64,000 nucleotides of DNA from NCBI GenBank assembly GCA_902787975.1, contig CADAIP010000010.1, forward strand, positions 1 to 64,000, given 5' to 3'. Origin of the DNA: Oscillospiraceae bacterium (GTDB taxonomy: Bacteria > Bacillota > Clostridia > Saccharofermentanales > Saccharofermentanaceae). Numbering within the stretch: the stretch's first letter is position 1; each line of letters starts with the position of its first letter. Shown here piece by piece: positions 32,340 through 41,853 of the stretch. The position numbers and the translations under genes are program-made. The notes under the pieces were generated by a model. That model did no database searches, had not been told where the DNA came from, and worked only from the letters and a program-made list of their open reading frames with translations.

Positions 32340-33498
32340 TTACTCGATGATTGTAGAAACTGTACCAGCGCCTACTGTGTGACCACCCTCACGGATAGCG
32401 AACTTAAGACCCTGCTCCATAGCGATAGGAGTGATGAGGTCTGCTTCGATTGTTACGTGGGCCTGTAACGTCTGTTGTTCTGAAGTAGAACTGAGGACGA
32501 TAACCAGTTACGAAGGGCTTATGACGGCCACCCTCTTCCTTTGTAAGAACGTAAACTTGGCCTGTGAACTTTGTGTGAGGAGTTGTTGTGCCGGGCTTAG
32601 CGATAACCTGACCTCTTTCAACTTCCTTACGGTCGATACCACGGAGGAGGCAGCCGATGTTGTCACCAGCCTCAGCCTGATCCATCTGCTTACGGAACAT
32701 CTCGACACCTGTGATTGTTGTTGACTTAGGCTCGTCCTGGAGACCAACGATCTCTGCAGGATCACCAACCTTAACAACACCTCTCTCAAGACGGCCGGTA
32801 GCAACTGTACCACGTCCGGAGATTGTGAATACGTCCTCAACAGGCATAAGGAAAGGCTTGTCTACAGGACGCTCAGGTGTTGCGATGTACTCGTCAACAG
32901 CCTTCATGAGCTCAACGATAGGAGCATAAACCGGATCGTTAGGATCTGTAGATGTAGACTCGAGAGCTGCAAGAGCAGAACCACGGATGATAGGTGTATC
33001 ATCACCAGGGAAATCATACTGGTTGAGGAGATCACGGATGTCCATGTCTACGAGCTCGAGGAGCTCTTCGTCGTCAACCTGATCGCACTTGTTCATGAAT
33101 ACTACGATATAAGGAACGCCTACCTGACGAGCGAGAAGGATGTGCTCACGTGTCTGGGGCATCGGGCCGTCGGCAGCAGAAACTACGAGGATAGCACCGT
33201 CCATCTGAGCAGCACCAGTGATCATGTTCTTGATGTAGTCAGCGTGGCCAGGGCAGTCAACGTGTGCATAGTGACGTGTCTCTGTCTCATACTCAACGTG
33301 TGCTGTGTTGATCGTGATACCACGAGCTCTCTCCTCCGGTGCGGAGTCGATGTTGCCGTAATCCTTGAACTCAGCTCCACCCTTCATAGCGAGTACCTTT
33401 GTGATAGCAGCTGTAAGAGTTGTCTTACCGTGGTCAACGTGACCAATGGTACCGATGTTTACGTGCGGCTTGCTACGTACAAACTTTTCTCTTGCCAT
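32340..33498 (-). pseudogene. tuf: elongation factor Tu gene with apparent deletion and frameshift
   Basis: EF-Tu delivers aminoacyl-tRNA to the ribosome. The first 340 codons are normal ([49 protein letters not shown], domain II and III to [15 protein letters not shown]). Then, near 32457-32465, the frame changes: the annotated frame ends after 20 unrelated codons at 32404, while the true C-terminus ([37 protein letters not shown], stop at 32340) continues in another frame. About 14-16 conserved codons (usual LPEGVEMVMPGDN) are missing and the loss is not a multiple of three. As tuf is essential, an assembly or sequencing error, or a second intact copy elsewhere, is likely. Confidence 0.85.
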
Positions 33499-33572
33499 TT
33501 TAATTTCCTCCTAAGAAATTATTATTTAACTTAATTATTTACTCGCCTTGATTCAACACAGCGGTAAACACC

Positions 33573-33601
33573 ATTTTACAAAGTTTCTTAATTTCTTTCA
33601 A
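33573..33601 (-). promoter_or_regulatory. internal promoter ahead of tuf
   Basis: On the minus strand TTGAAA (33596-33601) and TAAAAT (33573-33578) are separated by 17 bases, 75 bases upstream of the tuf start and within the fusA-tuf gap. Confidence 0.5.
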
Positions 33602-33657
33602 GTAAGAAACCTGAAATATGTGTGTTTCCGCGCCTTTGAATCAGGCGGTTTGGAGTC

Positions 33658-35730
33658 TTATTTCTTTAAGATGGACTCCATGATGCTCTTCGGCGTTTCC
33701 GCGAAGTGGCTTATCTGCATTACGAACGTACCACGTCCCTGTGTTGAGGAACGGAGGTCTGTTGCGTAACCGAACATGTTTGCGAGCGGAACCTCAGCAT
33801 GTACCTGCTGTGAACCGTTCATAGGCTCGATCTCCTTGATAGCGCCACGGCGTGCATTGAGTCCGCCGATAACGTCGCCCAAGTACTCATCAGGAACCTC
33901 GACGTCTACCTTCATGATAGGCTCGAGGAGACAAGGATCGCCCTTCTGCATGCCGGCCTTGAATCCCATGGATCCTGCGATCTTGAAGGCCATTTCTGAA
34001 GAGTCGACATCGTGGTAAGAACCGTCATAAACGGTAACCTTAACGTCAACTACAGGATAGCCGCCCAAGATACCTGCCTGCATAGCTTCCTGAACACCTG
34101 CGTCGATAGGAGCGATGAACTGCTTCGGGATGCAGCCGCCGACTGTAGCGTCAACGAACTCGTAACCCTTACCGGGCTCCTGGGGCTCAAGTCTGAGCCA
34201 GCAGTCACCGTACTGACCGTGACCACCGGACTGACGAACGAACTTACCCTGAGCTTCAACAGTTCTTCTGATTGTTTCCTTATAAGAAACCTGAGGCGCA
34301 CCTACGTTAGCCTCAACCTTGAACTCACGGAAAAGACGGTCAACGATGATATCGAGGTGAAGCTCACCCATACCTGCGATGATTGTCTGACCTGTTTCCT
34401 GGTTGGTGTATGTACGGAACGTCGGGTCTTCTTCTGCGAGCTTCTGGAGAGCGATAAGCATCTTCTCCTGTGAAGCACGGCTCTTAGGTTCGATAGCAAC
34501 CTCGATAACCGGCTCAGGGAACTCCATGGACTCGAGGATGATAGGATGATCCTCGTCGCAGAGTGTATTACCTGTAGTTGTATCCTTCAGACCGATAGCA
34601 GCTGCGATGTCGCCGGAGAATACTTCTGTGATCTCCTTACGCTCGTTAGCGTGCATCTGAACGATACGTCCGATACGCTCCTTCTTGTTCTTAGATGAGT
34701 TAAGAACATAAGATCCTGCTTCCATAACACCGGAATAAACTCTGAAGAAGCAGAGCTTACCGACGAACGGGTCAGTAGCGATCTTGAATGCGAGAGCTGA
34801 GAAAGGCGCTTCATCAGAAGAAGGTCTCTCTTCTTCCTCGTCTGTCTCAGGGTTAACACCCTTGATTGCGGGAACGTCGAGAGGTGAGGGCATGTAGTCA
34901 ACGATAGCGTCGAGCAACATCTGTACGCCCTTGTTTCTCAAAGAAGTACCGCAGCAAACGGGGATGAGCTTGCATGAGCAGCAAGCCTTACGGAGAGCAG
35001 CCTTGAGCTCTTCATTGGAGATCTCCTCACCTTCGAGGTACTTCTCTGTGAGCTCGTCGTCGGTCTCGCAGATAAGCTCGACCATCTCTTCTCTCTTAGC
35101 CTTAATGAGATCGACCATATCAGCAGGAACCTCGCGGTCCTCATACTGCATACCGTCTTCTGAAGTGTAAACCTCAGCACGGAGAGTAATAAGGTCGATA
35201 ATGCCCTGGAAGTTGTCTTCCTTACCGATAGGGTACTGGATGGCAACAGGGACATTCTTAAGTCTGTCACGGATCATCTCGCAAACATGTTCGAAGTTTG
35301 CACCGATGATGTCCATCTTGTTGACGAAAACCATTCTCGGAACACCGTAGTGCTCAGCCTGTCTCCAAACTGTTTCCGTCTGCGGCTCAACGCCGCCTCT
35401 TGCAGACATAACCGTAACGGCACCGTCGAGTACACGGAGTGAACGCTCAACTTCTACTGTGAAGTCAACGTGTCCGGGAGTGTCGATGATGTTGATTCTG
35501 TGGCCCTTCCAGGGAGCTGTTGTAGCTGCGGAGGTAATTGTGATACCTCTCTCCTGCTCCTGAACCATCCAGTCCATGGTAGCAGCACCTTCGTGAACCT
35601 CACCCATCTTACGGTTAACACCTGAGTAATAAAGAATTCTCTCGGTTGTTGTTGTCTTACCGGCGTCGATGTGAGCCATAATACCGATGTTTCTGGTCTT
35701 CTCAAGCGGATATGCTCTTGTTGTAGCCAT
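33658..35730 (-). CDS. fusA: elongation factor G
   Basis: A 690-residue translocation GTPase. G1 is [18 protein letters not shown]3 is [18 protein letters not shown]4 is NKMD, and the switch region has [12 protein letters not shown]. The C-terminal part ([40 protein letters not shown]) is complete. Full family length. It follows rpsG by 29 bp in the str operon. Confidence 0.97.
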   Translation of the reverse strand: MATTRAYPLEKTRNIGIMAHIDAGKTTTTERILYYSGVNRKMGEVHEGAATMDWMVQEQERGITITSAATTAPWKGHRINIIDTPGHVDFTVEVERSLRVLDGAVTVMSARGGVEPQTETVWRQAEHYGVPRMVFVNKMDIIGANFEHVCEMIRDRLKNVPVAIQYPIGKEDNFQGIIDLITLRAEVYTSEDGMQYEDREVPADMVDLIKAKREEMVELICETDDELTEKYLEGEEISNEELKAALRKACCSCKLIPVCCGTSLRNKGVQMLLDAIVDYMPSPLDVPAIKGVNPETDEEEERPSSDEAPFSALAFKIATDPFVGKLCFFRVYSGVMEAGSYVLNSSKNKKERIGRIVQMHANERKEITEVFSGDIAAAIGLKDTTTGNTLCDEDHPIILESMEFPEPVIEVAIEPKSRASQEKMLIALQKLAEEDPTFRTYTNQETGQTIIAGMGELHLDIIVDRLFREFKVEANVGAPQVSYKETIRRTVEAQGKFVRQSGGHGQYGDCWLRLEPQEPGKGYEFVDATVGGCIPKQFIAPIDAGVQEAMQAGILGGYPVVDVKVTVYDGSYHDVDSSEMAFKIAGSMGFKAGMQKGDPCLLEPIMKVDVEVPDEYLGDVIGGLNARRGAIKEIEPMNGSQQVHAEVPLANMFGYATDLRSSTQGRGTFVMQISHFAETPKSIMESILKK

Positions 35731-35759
35731 TAGTATTAATGTCCTTTCTTAACCGGTGA

Positions 35760-36230
35760 TTAACGATTGAAATGTGCGAAAGCCTTGTTAGCTTCAGCCA
35801 TTCTGTGCATTTCTTCTTTTCTCTTGAATGCTCCGCCAGTCTCGTTTGCTGCATCCATAAGTTCAGCAGCAAGACGCTCCTTCATGGTGCGCTCAGATCT
35901 GTTTCTCGAGTACTGAACTATCCAACGAAGTCCGAGTGTCTGTCTTCTCTCGGGCTTAACATCCATAGGGATCTGATAGTTAGCACCGCCTACACGGCGA
36001 GCCTTACACTCGAGGGTGGGCATTACGTTTGCAAGAGCCTTTCTGAATACTTCGAGGGGCTCTTCATTTGTGCGCTCTTTGATGATGTCGAAGGCGCCGT
36101 ATGTAATTTTTTGAGCTACGCCCTTCTTGCCGTCCAGCATGATGTTGTTGATAAGCTTACTTACTACAACGTCATTGTAGACAGGATCAGGAAGAACCGT
36201 TCTCTTGGGTGTATTGCCTTTTCTTGGCAC
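35760..36230 (-). CDS. rpsG: 30S ribosomal protein S7
   Basis: A 156-residue S7, which nucleates the head of the small subunit and touches the E-site tRNA. The start [20 protein letters not shown] and the motifs [19 protein letters not shown] and [18 protein letters not shown] are typical. It lies 179 bp after rpsL, a gap with no gene that holds only an imperfect palindrome around CATATATG (36350-36360). Confidence 0.97.
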   Translation of the reverse strand: MPRKGNTPKRTVLPDPVYNDVVVSKLINNIMLDGKKGVAQKITYGAFDIIKERTNEEPLEVFRKALANVMPTLECKARRVGGANYQIPMDVKPERRQTLGLRWIVQYSRNRSERTMKERLAAELMDAANETGGAFKRKEEMHRMAEANKAFAHFNR

Positions 36231-36409
36231 TTTGCTTCCCTCCTAACATGATTATCAAAATTTTACTTTCTAAAACTTGAAACCATAGGTACTCACGTTT
36301 CAGTTTGTTCTTGTGGACCGTGTTAAGTGTTTCAGTCAGGCAATGTCCATATATGAACAATGTACTGATCACTTATGTCCAACCCCAGCGCGAAAAATCT
36401 CACGCGGGA

Positions 36410-36838
36410 TTACTTCTTAACCTTAGCAGCCTTCGGCTTCTTAGCGCCGTACTTAGATCTGCCCTGCTGGCGATCTGCGACACCTGCTGTATCAAGGGTA
36501 CCTCTTACGATGTGGTAACGAACACCAGGGAGGTCCTTAACACGTCCGCCTCTGATGAGAACAACAGAGTGCTCCTGAAGGTTGTGTCCGATTCCCGGAA
36601 TGTAGGCTGTAACCTCGTAGCCGTTTGTAAGTCTTACACGGGCAACCTTACGAAGCGCTGAGTTAGGCTTCTTAGGTGTTGTCGTCTTAACAACTGTGCA
36701 AACACCACGCTTTTGAGGTGAGTCTAAATCGGTCTGCTTGTTTCTGATCGTGTTCATAGAGAACTGCAGAGCCGGGCTGGCAGACTTGTATGTCTTGGAC
36801 TGTCTGCCGGACTTAACCAATTGATTGAACGTTGGCAT
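36410..36838 (-). CDS. rpsL: 30S ribosomal protein S12
   Basis: A 142-residue S12 of the decoding centre. The start at 36838 ([13 protein letters not shown]) is chosen because AAGGAGATG precedes it and matches the family; the frame stays open to 36880. [20 protein letters not shown] contains the Lys site of streptomycin resistance and is wild type here (KKPNSA). The C-terminal [14 protein letters not shown] tail is usual. Confidence 0.97.
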   Translation of the reverse strand: MPTFNQLVKSGRQSKTYKSASPALQFSMNTIRNKQTDLDSPQKRGVCTVVKTTTPKKPNSALRKVARVRLTNGYEVTAYIPGIGHNLQEHSVVLIRGGRVKDLPGVRYHIVRGTLDTAGVADRQQGRSKYGAKKPKAAKVKK

Positions 36839-36903
36839 CAATACATCTCCTTTCTTAATTTTTCGCGCAAATAAGGGCACAAAGTCCCCTTTGCGAGCAA
36901 TTA

Positions 36904-36932
36904 AGTATACACCCGTGTTTTTGGAATGTAAA
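36904..36932 (-). promoter_or_regulatory. promoter of the str operon
   Basis: On the minus strand TTTACA (36927-36932) and TATACT (36904-36909) are separated by exactly 17 bases, about 60 bases before rpsL. The rest of 36933-37041 is A+T-rich and empty. Confidence 0.65.
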
Positions 36933-37041
36933 CCGCCAATTTAAAAGGCTTTCTCTGAAGCCGGAAGAACCTCTTTTCGCGAGGTCTCATAATTATACTG
37001 AAAAAGCATAAAAATTTGACTTGCAAACCCAAAATTTAATA

Positions 37042-37070
37042 TTCACTTATTCGGGCAAACCCTTTATACT
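37042..37070 (+). promoter_or_regulatory. promoter of the oxaloacetate decarboxylase operon
   Basis: TTCACT (37042-37047) and TATACT (37065-37070) are separated by 17 bases, about 40 bases before the oadA start. Confidence 0.55.
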
Positions 37071-37109
37071 TACTAAGGTTATTTTTTAATTACAAGGAGT
37101 GTGACTTCA

Positions 37110-38495
37110 ATGAAAGTAAAAATCACAGAAACCGTGCTGCGTGACTCTCAGCAGTCTCTCATCGCAACACGTATGCCTTTCTCGGATTTCGAGGGCATCC
37201 TTGAGACTTTGGACAATGCCGGCTACTACTCACTCGAGTGCTGGGGCGGCGCTACATTCGATTCATGTCTCAGATACTTGGACGAAGATCCGTGGGAAAG
37301 ACTCAGAAAGATCAAGGCAGTCTGCAAAAAGACTCCTCTCCAGATGCTCATCCGCGGTCAGAACATCCTCGGATACAAGCACTATCCCGATGACGTCGTC
37401 AGACTCTTCTGCCGCAAGGCTGCAGAGAACGGTATGGATATCTTCCGTATCTTCGACGCCCTCAATGATTTCAGAAACATTGAAGTCTGCATTGACGAGG
37501 TAAAGAAGTGCGGTAAGCATGCACAGGGCTGCATCTGCTACACTACTTCACCTGTTCATACAATCGAGAAGTACGTTGAAATGTGCAAAGAGCTTGAGAG
37601 CATGGGCGTTGACTCCATCGCTATCAAGGACATGGCAGGTATCTGCTCTCCTAAGGAAGCTTACGATCTCGTAAAGGCTATCAAGGCCGCAAAGATCTCC
37701 GTACCTCTCTTCTTCCACACACACCACACAACAGGCATGGGCCCCATGACACTCATGAAGGCTATCGAAGCCGGCGTTGACGGTATTGACTGCGCTATCT
37801 CCACAATGGCAGGCGGCACATCACAGCCTGCAACAGAGACAATGGCTTACGCAATGGGCCAGTTCGGTTACGATTCAGGTCTCGATATGGACAAGCTCAA
37901 GGAGATCGCTGATTTCTTCGTACCCGTAAGAAAGAAGTTCCTCGACAACGGAACACTCAATCCTACAGTCATGGGCATCAAGGCTGACATCCTCAAGTAT
38001 CAGGTTCCGGGCGGAATGCTCTCCAACATGATCGCTAACCTCAAGGATATGCACGCTCTCGACAAGTTCGACGAAGCTCTTGCTGAGATTCCTGCAGTAC
38101 GTAAGGACATGGGTTATCCCCCGCTCGTTACACCTCTCTCACAGATGGTCGGTAACCAGGCAGTCCAGAACGTTCTCTTAGGCGAGAGATATAAGAACAT
38201 CTCCAAGGAGATCAAGGCTTACCTCAGAGGCGAGTACGGCAGAGCACCGGGCGAAGTTAACCAGGAACTCATCGACAGATGCTGGAAGCCTGAAGAACTC
38301 GTTCAGGGCAGATATGCTGATTCACTTGAGCCCGTTTTCGAGAAGACAAAGAAAGAGCTTGGCGACAAGGCAAGATCCGACGAGGACGTCCTCTCCTACA
38401 TTGCTTTCCCTCAGGTAGCAGAAAAGTTCTTTGCTGCACGCGAAGAGAAGGAATCCAACACAGTTAACTACACCATCGAGAAGAAGGAGGATTAA
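37110..38495 (+). CDS. oadA: oxaloacetate decarboxylase alpha (carboxyltransferase), no biotin domain
   Basis: A 461-residue carboxyltransferase that moves CO2 from oxaloacetate to the biotin carrier. The start LRDSQQSLIATRM, the metal-binding loop FFHTHHTTGMGP, and ECWGGATFDSCLRYL match OadA and PycB. Classic OadA is about 590 residues with a fused C-terminal biotin domain; here this is missing and is encoded separately by the third gene. The start ATG at 37110 lies 8 bases after AAGGAGTG. The operon continues with gamma, carrier and beta subunits, which confirms a sodium-pumping decarboxylase and not pyruvate carboxylase. Confidence 0.9.
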   Translation: MKVKITETVLRDSQQSLIATRMPFSDFEGILETLDNAGYYSLECWGGATFDSCLRYLDEDPWERLRKIKAVCKKTPLQMLIRGQNILGYKHYPDDVVRLFCRKAAENGMDIFRIFDALNDFRNIEVCIDEVKKCGKHAQGCICYTTSPVHTIEKYVEMCKELESMGVDSIAIKDMAGICSPKEAYDLVKAIKAAKISVPLFFHTHHTTGMGPMTLMKAIEAGVDGIDCAISTMAGGTSQPATETMAYAMGQFGYDSGLDMDKLKEIADFFVPVRKKFLDNGTLNPTVMGIKADILKYQVPGGMLSNMIANLKDMHALDKFDEALAEIPAVRKDMGYPPLVTPLSQMVGNQAVQNVLLGERYKNISKEIKAYLRGEYGRAPGEVNQELIDRCWKPEELVQGRYADSLEPVFEKTKKELGDKARSDEDVLSYIAFPQVAEKFFAAREEKESNTVNYTIEKKED

Positions 38496-38497
38496 TT

Positions 38498-38887
38498 ATG
38501 AATCCTGTTATTCAGTTGACTGTTGAGCGTGGACAGCACCTCACTACTGCTGAGATGTTCATGAATGCCGGAATCGTTATTCTCGTAGTATTCGGCGTTC
38601 TCCTGCTGATGTACATCCTGATCTCGATTTCAGGTAAGATCATCCAGGCAATCACAAGTATCGGCAGTAAGAAAGAAAAGAAAGCTGAGCCCACTCCCGC
38701 AGCTGCTCCTGCAGCACCCGCTGCCGCTGCTCCTGTTTCCGGCGAAGAGTTCTCTTCCGGAGCATTGAAGCTCAAGAACTGCGACGAGAAGACAGCTGCC
38801 ATGATCATGGCAATCGTTGCTGATGACACCGGAATCCCGCTCAATGAGCTCGTATTCAAGTCCATCAAGCTTGTCGAAAAGAAGTAA
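38498..38887 (+). CDS. oadG: sodium pump decarboxylase gamma subunit-like
   Basis: A 129-residue membrane protein. One N-terminal membrane segment (about 25-45, NAGIVILVVFGVLLLMYIL) is followed by a Lys cluster, a Pro/Ala linker (EPTPAAAPAAPAAAAPVSG) and a small C-terminal domain. OadG anchors the alpha subunit and carrier to the membrane. It starts 2 nt after oadA and is in the usual place in the operon. The C-terminal domain is longer than in enterobacterial OadG. Confidence 0.8.
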   Translation: MNPVIQLTVERGQHLTTAEMFMNAGIVILVVFGVLLLMYILISISGKIIQAITSIGSKKEKKAEPTPAAAPAAPAAAAPVSGEEFSSGALKLKNCDEKTAAMIMAIVADDTGIPLNELVFKSIKLVEKK

Positions 38888-38899
38888 AGGAGAAAGTCC

Positions 38900-39298
38900 A
38901 TGATTTATAACGTAACTATCAACGATAAAGTCTATGAGGTAGAGGTTGAGAAGGGCGTTGCCAATCTCGTTAAAACAACAGCTGTAGTAGCTGCTCCTGC
39001 TGCCGCACCCGCACCTGCTGCTGCACCCGCTGCAGCTCCCGCTCCCGCAGCTGCTCCTGCACCCGCTGCCGCTGCTGCCGCAGGCACAACACCTGTTAAC
39101 TCACCTATGCCCGGTACGATCCTTGACGTTAAGGTTTCTGTCGGTCAGGCAGTTAAGGAAGGTGATCTCGTATGCATCCTCGAAGCTATGAAGATGGAAA
39201 ACGAGATCTATGCTCCTTGCGCAGGTTCGATCGCTCAGGTCCTCGTAACAAAGGGTCAGTCAGTAGACACCGGCACTCCCTTGGTATCTATTTCTTAA
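38900..39298 (+). CDS. biotin carboxyl carrier protein of the decarboxylase
   Basis: A 132-residue carrier. The N-terminal about 30 residues are followed by a Pro/Ala linker (about 32-68, AAAPAPAAAPAAAPAPAAAP) and a biotinyl domain with the canonical biotin site EAMKMENEI; the Lys accepts biotin. It shuttles carboxyl groups from OadA to the membrane beta subunit. It lies 12 bp after oadG. Its linker resembles that of OadG. Confidence 0.92.
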   Translation: MIYNVTINDKVYEVEVEKGVANLVKTTAVVAAPAAAPAPAAAPAAAPAPAAAPAPAAAAAAGTTPVNSPMPGTILDVKVSVGQAVKEGDLVCILEAMKMENEIYAPCAGSIAQVLVTKGQSVDTGTPLVSIS

Positions 39299-39316
39299 TC
39301 AGGGGGTATCAGGGTA

Positions 39317-40525
39317 ATGTTAGAAGTATTAAAAAACTTATGGGAGACATCAGGTTTTGCCCAGTTCTTCCTTGATCCTGATGGATGGAAGAGCGGAATC
39401 ATGATCCTTATCGCATTCGCTCTTTTGTACATGGCGATCAAGAAGCAGTTCGAACCTCTGCTCCTTCTCCCTATTGCATTCGGTATGCTCCTTACCAATC
39501 TCCCCTGGCCCGGCGGCGGAATCTTCCACCCCGAATGGTTTGAGGGTGATATCAACTGGGCTGCATTAGGCGGACAGTATCACGATGCTGCCGGCAACCA
39601 CATCGATCCGGGTCTTTTCGACTTCCTGTACATCGGCGTTAAGATGGATATCTTCCCCTGCCTCATCTTCATGGCAGTAGGCGCTATGACAGACTTCGGA
39701 CCCTTGATCTCAAGACCTTCGTCCTTCTTCATGGGCGCAGGCGCACAGTTCGGTATCTCTTTTGCTTTCGTAGTAGCTTGCCTCCTCGGATTCGATCCTC
39801 AGGGTGCTGCTTCCATCGGAATCATCGGCGGTGCTGACGGCCCGACAGCTATCTATCTCACATCCAAGCTCGCTCCTGAGCTTTTGGGCGCAATCGCTAT
39901 CGCAGCTTACTCTTACATGGCTTTGATCCCTATGATCCAGCCGCCTGTAATGAAGCTGCTCACAACAAAGAAGATGCGTCAGGTAAAGATGGAGCAGACA
40001 AGACCCGTATCCAAGACAGAGAAGATCTGCTTCCCTATCATCGTTACAGTTGTCTGCGTTCTCATCCTTCCTTCAGTTGCACCTCTCCTTGGCTGCCTCA
40101 TGCTCGGTAACCTCTTCAGAGAATCAGGTGTTACAGACCGTCTTTCCGACACAGCTCAGAATGCTATGTGCAACATCGTAACGATCATGCTCGGTACATC
40201 CGTTGGTGCTACTGCAGTCGGCGCAAGATTCCTTAAGCTTGAGACGATCATGATCATCGGTATCGGTCTTGCAGCATTCATCTTCGCTACAGTCGGCGGC
40301 CTCATCATCGGCGACATCATGTACTTCCTTTCAAAGGGAAAGATCAATCCTCTCATCGGCGCAGCAGGCGTTTCTGCCGTTCCTATGGCAGCACGTGTTG
40401 CTTCCAAGGTCGGTCAGAAGGAGAATCCTTCCAACTTCCTGCTCATGCACGCCATGGGTCCGAACGTTGCAGGCGTTATCGGTTCAGCAGTTGCTGCAGG
40501 TATCCTGCTCACACTCTTCGGTTAA
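39317..40525 (+). CDS. oadB: sodium-translocating decarboxylase beta subunit
   Basis: A 402-residue polytopic membrane protein with about ten predicted segments. It decarboxylates carboxybiotin and exports Na+. The conserved motif GIIGGADGPTAIYLTSKLAP contains the Asp needed for Na+ and proton transfer, and GAAGVSAVPMAARVASKVGQ with NPSNFLLMHAMGPNVAGVIG completes the family signature. It ends the operon; the resulting sodium gradient can drive uptake and ATP synthesis in a fermenter. Confidence 0.95.
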   Translation: MLEVLKNLWETSGFAQFFLDPDGWKSGIMILIAFALLYMAIKKQFEPLLLLPIAFGMLLTNLPWPGGGIFHPEWFEGDINWAALGGQYHDAAGNHIDPGLFDFLYIGVKMDIFPCLIFMAVGAMTDFGPLISRPSSFFMGAGAQFGISFAFVVACLLGFDPQGAASIGIIGGADGPTAIYLTSKLAPELLGAIAIAAYSYMALIPMIQPPVMKLLTTKKMRQVKMEQTRPVSKTEKICFPIIVTVVCVLILPSVAPLLGCLMLGNLFRESGVTDRLSDTAQNAMCNIVTIMLGTSVGATAVGARFLKLETIMIIGIGLAAFIFATVGGLIIGDIMYFLSKGKINPLIGAAGVSAVPMAARVASKVGQKENPSNFLLMHAMGPNVAGVIGSAVAAGILLTLFG

Positions 40526-40551
40526 TAAGAGTTGTAATTAAATAACCTATA

Positions 40552-40611
40552 GAGGCTGTCTCATGTGAGGCAGCCTCTTTTGAGGCTGTCTCATGTGAGG
40601 CAGCCTCTTTT
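40552..40611 (+). terminator. tandemly duplicated terminator of the oad operon
   Basis: GAGGCTGTCTCATGTGAGGC then AGCCTCTTTT occurs twice at a 30-base period (40552-40581 and 40582-40611), identical in both copies. Each is a hairpin GAGGCTGTCTCA...TGAGGCAGCCTC with a T-run. Confidence 0.85.
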
Positions 40612-40678
40612 AGTTTCCGGGATGATGAGAACTGAATTGTTGGTAGAAATCCGTGCCGTTATGAAATAAACTTTATAC

Positions 40679-41706
40679 ATGGGGAAAAAAGGTTTTACAA
40701 TTCTTATCATTACGGTGATCTATCTTTGCGCAGTGAGTGCAAGCCTGCTGCCGCTTTTTGGCGGGAACCGGATATCGGATGCCGCTATCAGAAACCGCAA
40801 GGCTAATATCGAATACATGTCGATCCGTATGAGCGGCGGTTTATCAGGACGTACAGACAAGACGATCGAAGTGTTCAGCGAAGGCGATAAGTACTATCTC
40901 GTAACGACGGCGTAAAACACGAGCTCACCAAGTTCGAGTACCTTTTGTGCACGGATATAGATTTCGACAGATTACGTGAACAGGAAGGCGTTAACGGCAG
41001 CGACCTTATATATGAGCATGTCGAATACAGACCCGTGGGCGGCGATATCGTCTCACTCCCCGCTAAGTCTTACTATAATTTCCCCGGTATGATCTATCTT
41101 TTCAACCGCATCCTGACAACTCCCGGTTACGAGATCACCCGCGCCGACGAACTTGCCATCGAACTCGGCAAATATGCTTATCTCCACGACTCGCCTGACA
41201 TCATTTACATGAGCAGCCAGAATCTCGGCAACAACATCTACGGTCCATATACCTCTCTCTATTACGGAAACGGCGATCCTAAGCAGCAGTATGAATTCTG
41301 GCAGAAATGCAAAGACATTAAAAACGACGCCGGCAAGATAGTAAGCACATTTGTAAACGGAAGTGTTGACAGCGAGAAAAAGGACAAGATGCTGAAAGAA
41401 TATAAGAGTATTCCTTCCCATCCCGACTCGGTCTACTACCGTGTCCAGACCACCGATGACATCGTACTGGTCGAAATGATCGACCTCGACACCTCCACGT
41501 TTTTCCTCACCTATGCTGATAAGTCCCGCCGTCAGGATATCGTCCGAATCATGACGGGCAACGAGTCCGGCCTCGCCGGAACCATTATTGCGCTGGCTAT
41601 TGAGACCGTGGTGTTCGCTGGTGCGGTTGGTGCGGTTATGGTAATAGCAAAGAAAAAGAAGTCAGCAAACAGTCCTGCAGTTAAATCATCTTCAGAAACA
41701 GAGTGA
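40679..41706 (+). pseudogene. two-TM exported protein gene with a frameshift
   Basis: The first frame (40679-40915, 78 codons) starts MGKKGFTILIITVIYLCAVSASLLP (one membrane segment; shown to 25 residues in nature but the key part is FTILIITVIYLC) and ends GDKYYLVTTA. A second frame continues at once with RNDGVKHELTKFEYLLCTDI and runs to 41706 with a C-terminal membrane segment (LAGTIIALAIETVVFAGAVG) and Lys-rich end. The natural reading is KYYL then RNDGVKHELTKFEYL, which needs a one-base shift near 40900. The intact protein would be about 342 residues, an outside domain between two membrane anchors. I recognise no family. It is either a recent pseudogene or a sequence error. Confidence 0.65.
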
Positions 41707-41853
41707 TCTCTATTAGAGAGGAAACTCTCCGTGCTAAACCGGACACAATTAATAATCGCACCATTGACGGGTAATTTTGATTGGGCCTTATTACTTGAGA
41801 CACGCTAATTCATTGGCTATAATGTCATATATCTTTTACTATTCGGGATCATC

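Noticed and set aside
34012..34473. Plus-strand open frame of 153 codons within fusA
   Set aside because: Antisense to the well-conserved EF-G gene.
36231..36409. Ribosomal protein leader RNA in the rpsL-rpsG gap
   Set aside because: Only an imperfect short palindrome is visible, with no recognisable binding-site structure.
37110..40525. Methylmalonyl-CoA or glutaconyl-CoA decarboxylase
   Set aside because: The alpha subunit is of the OadA/PycB type (RDSQQSLIATRM), not of the acyl-CoA carboxyltransferase type.
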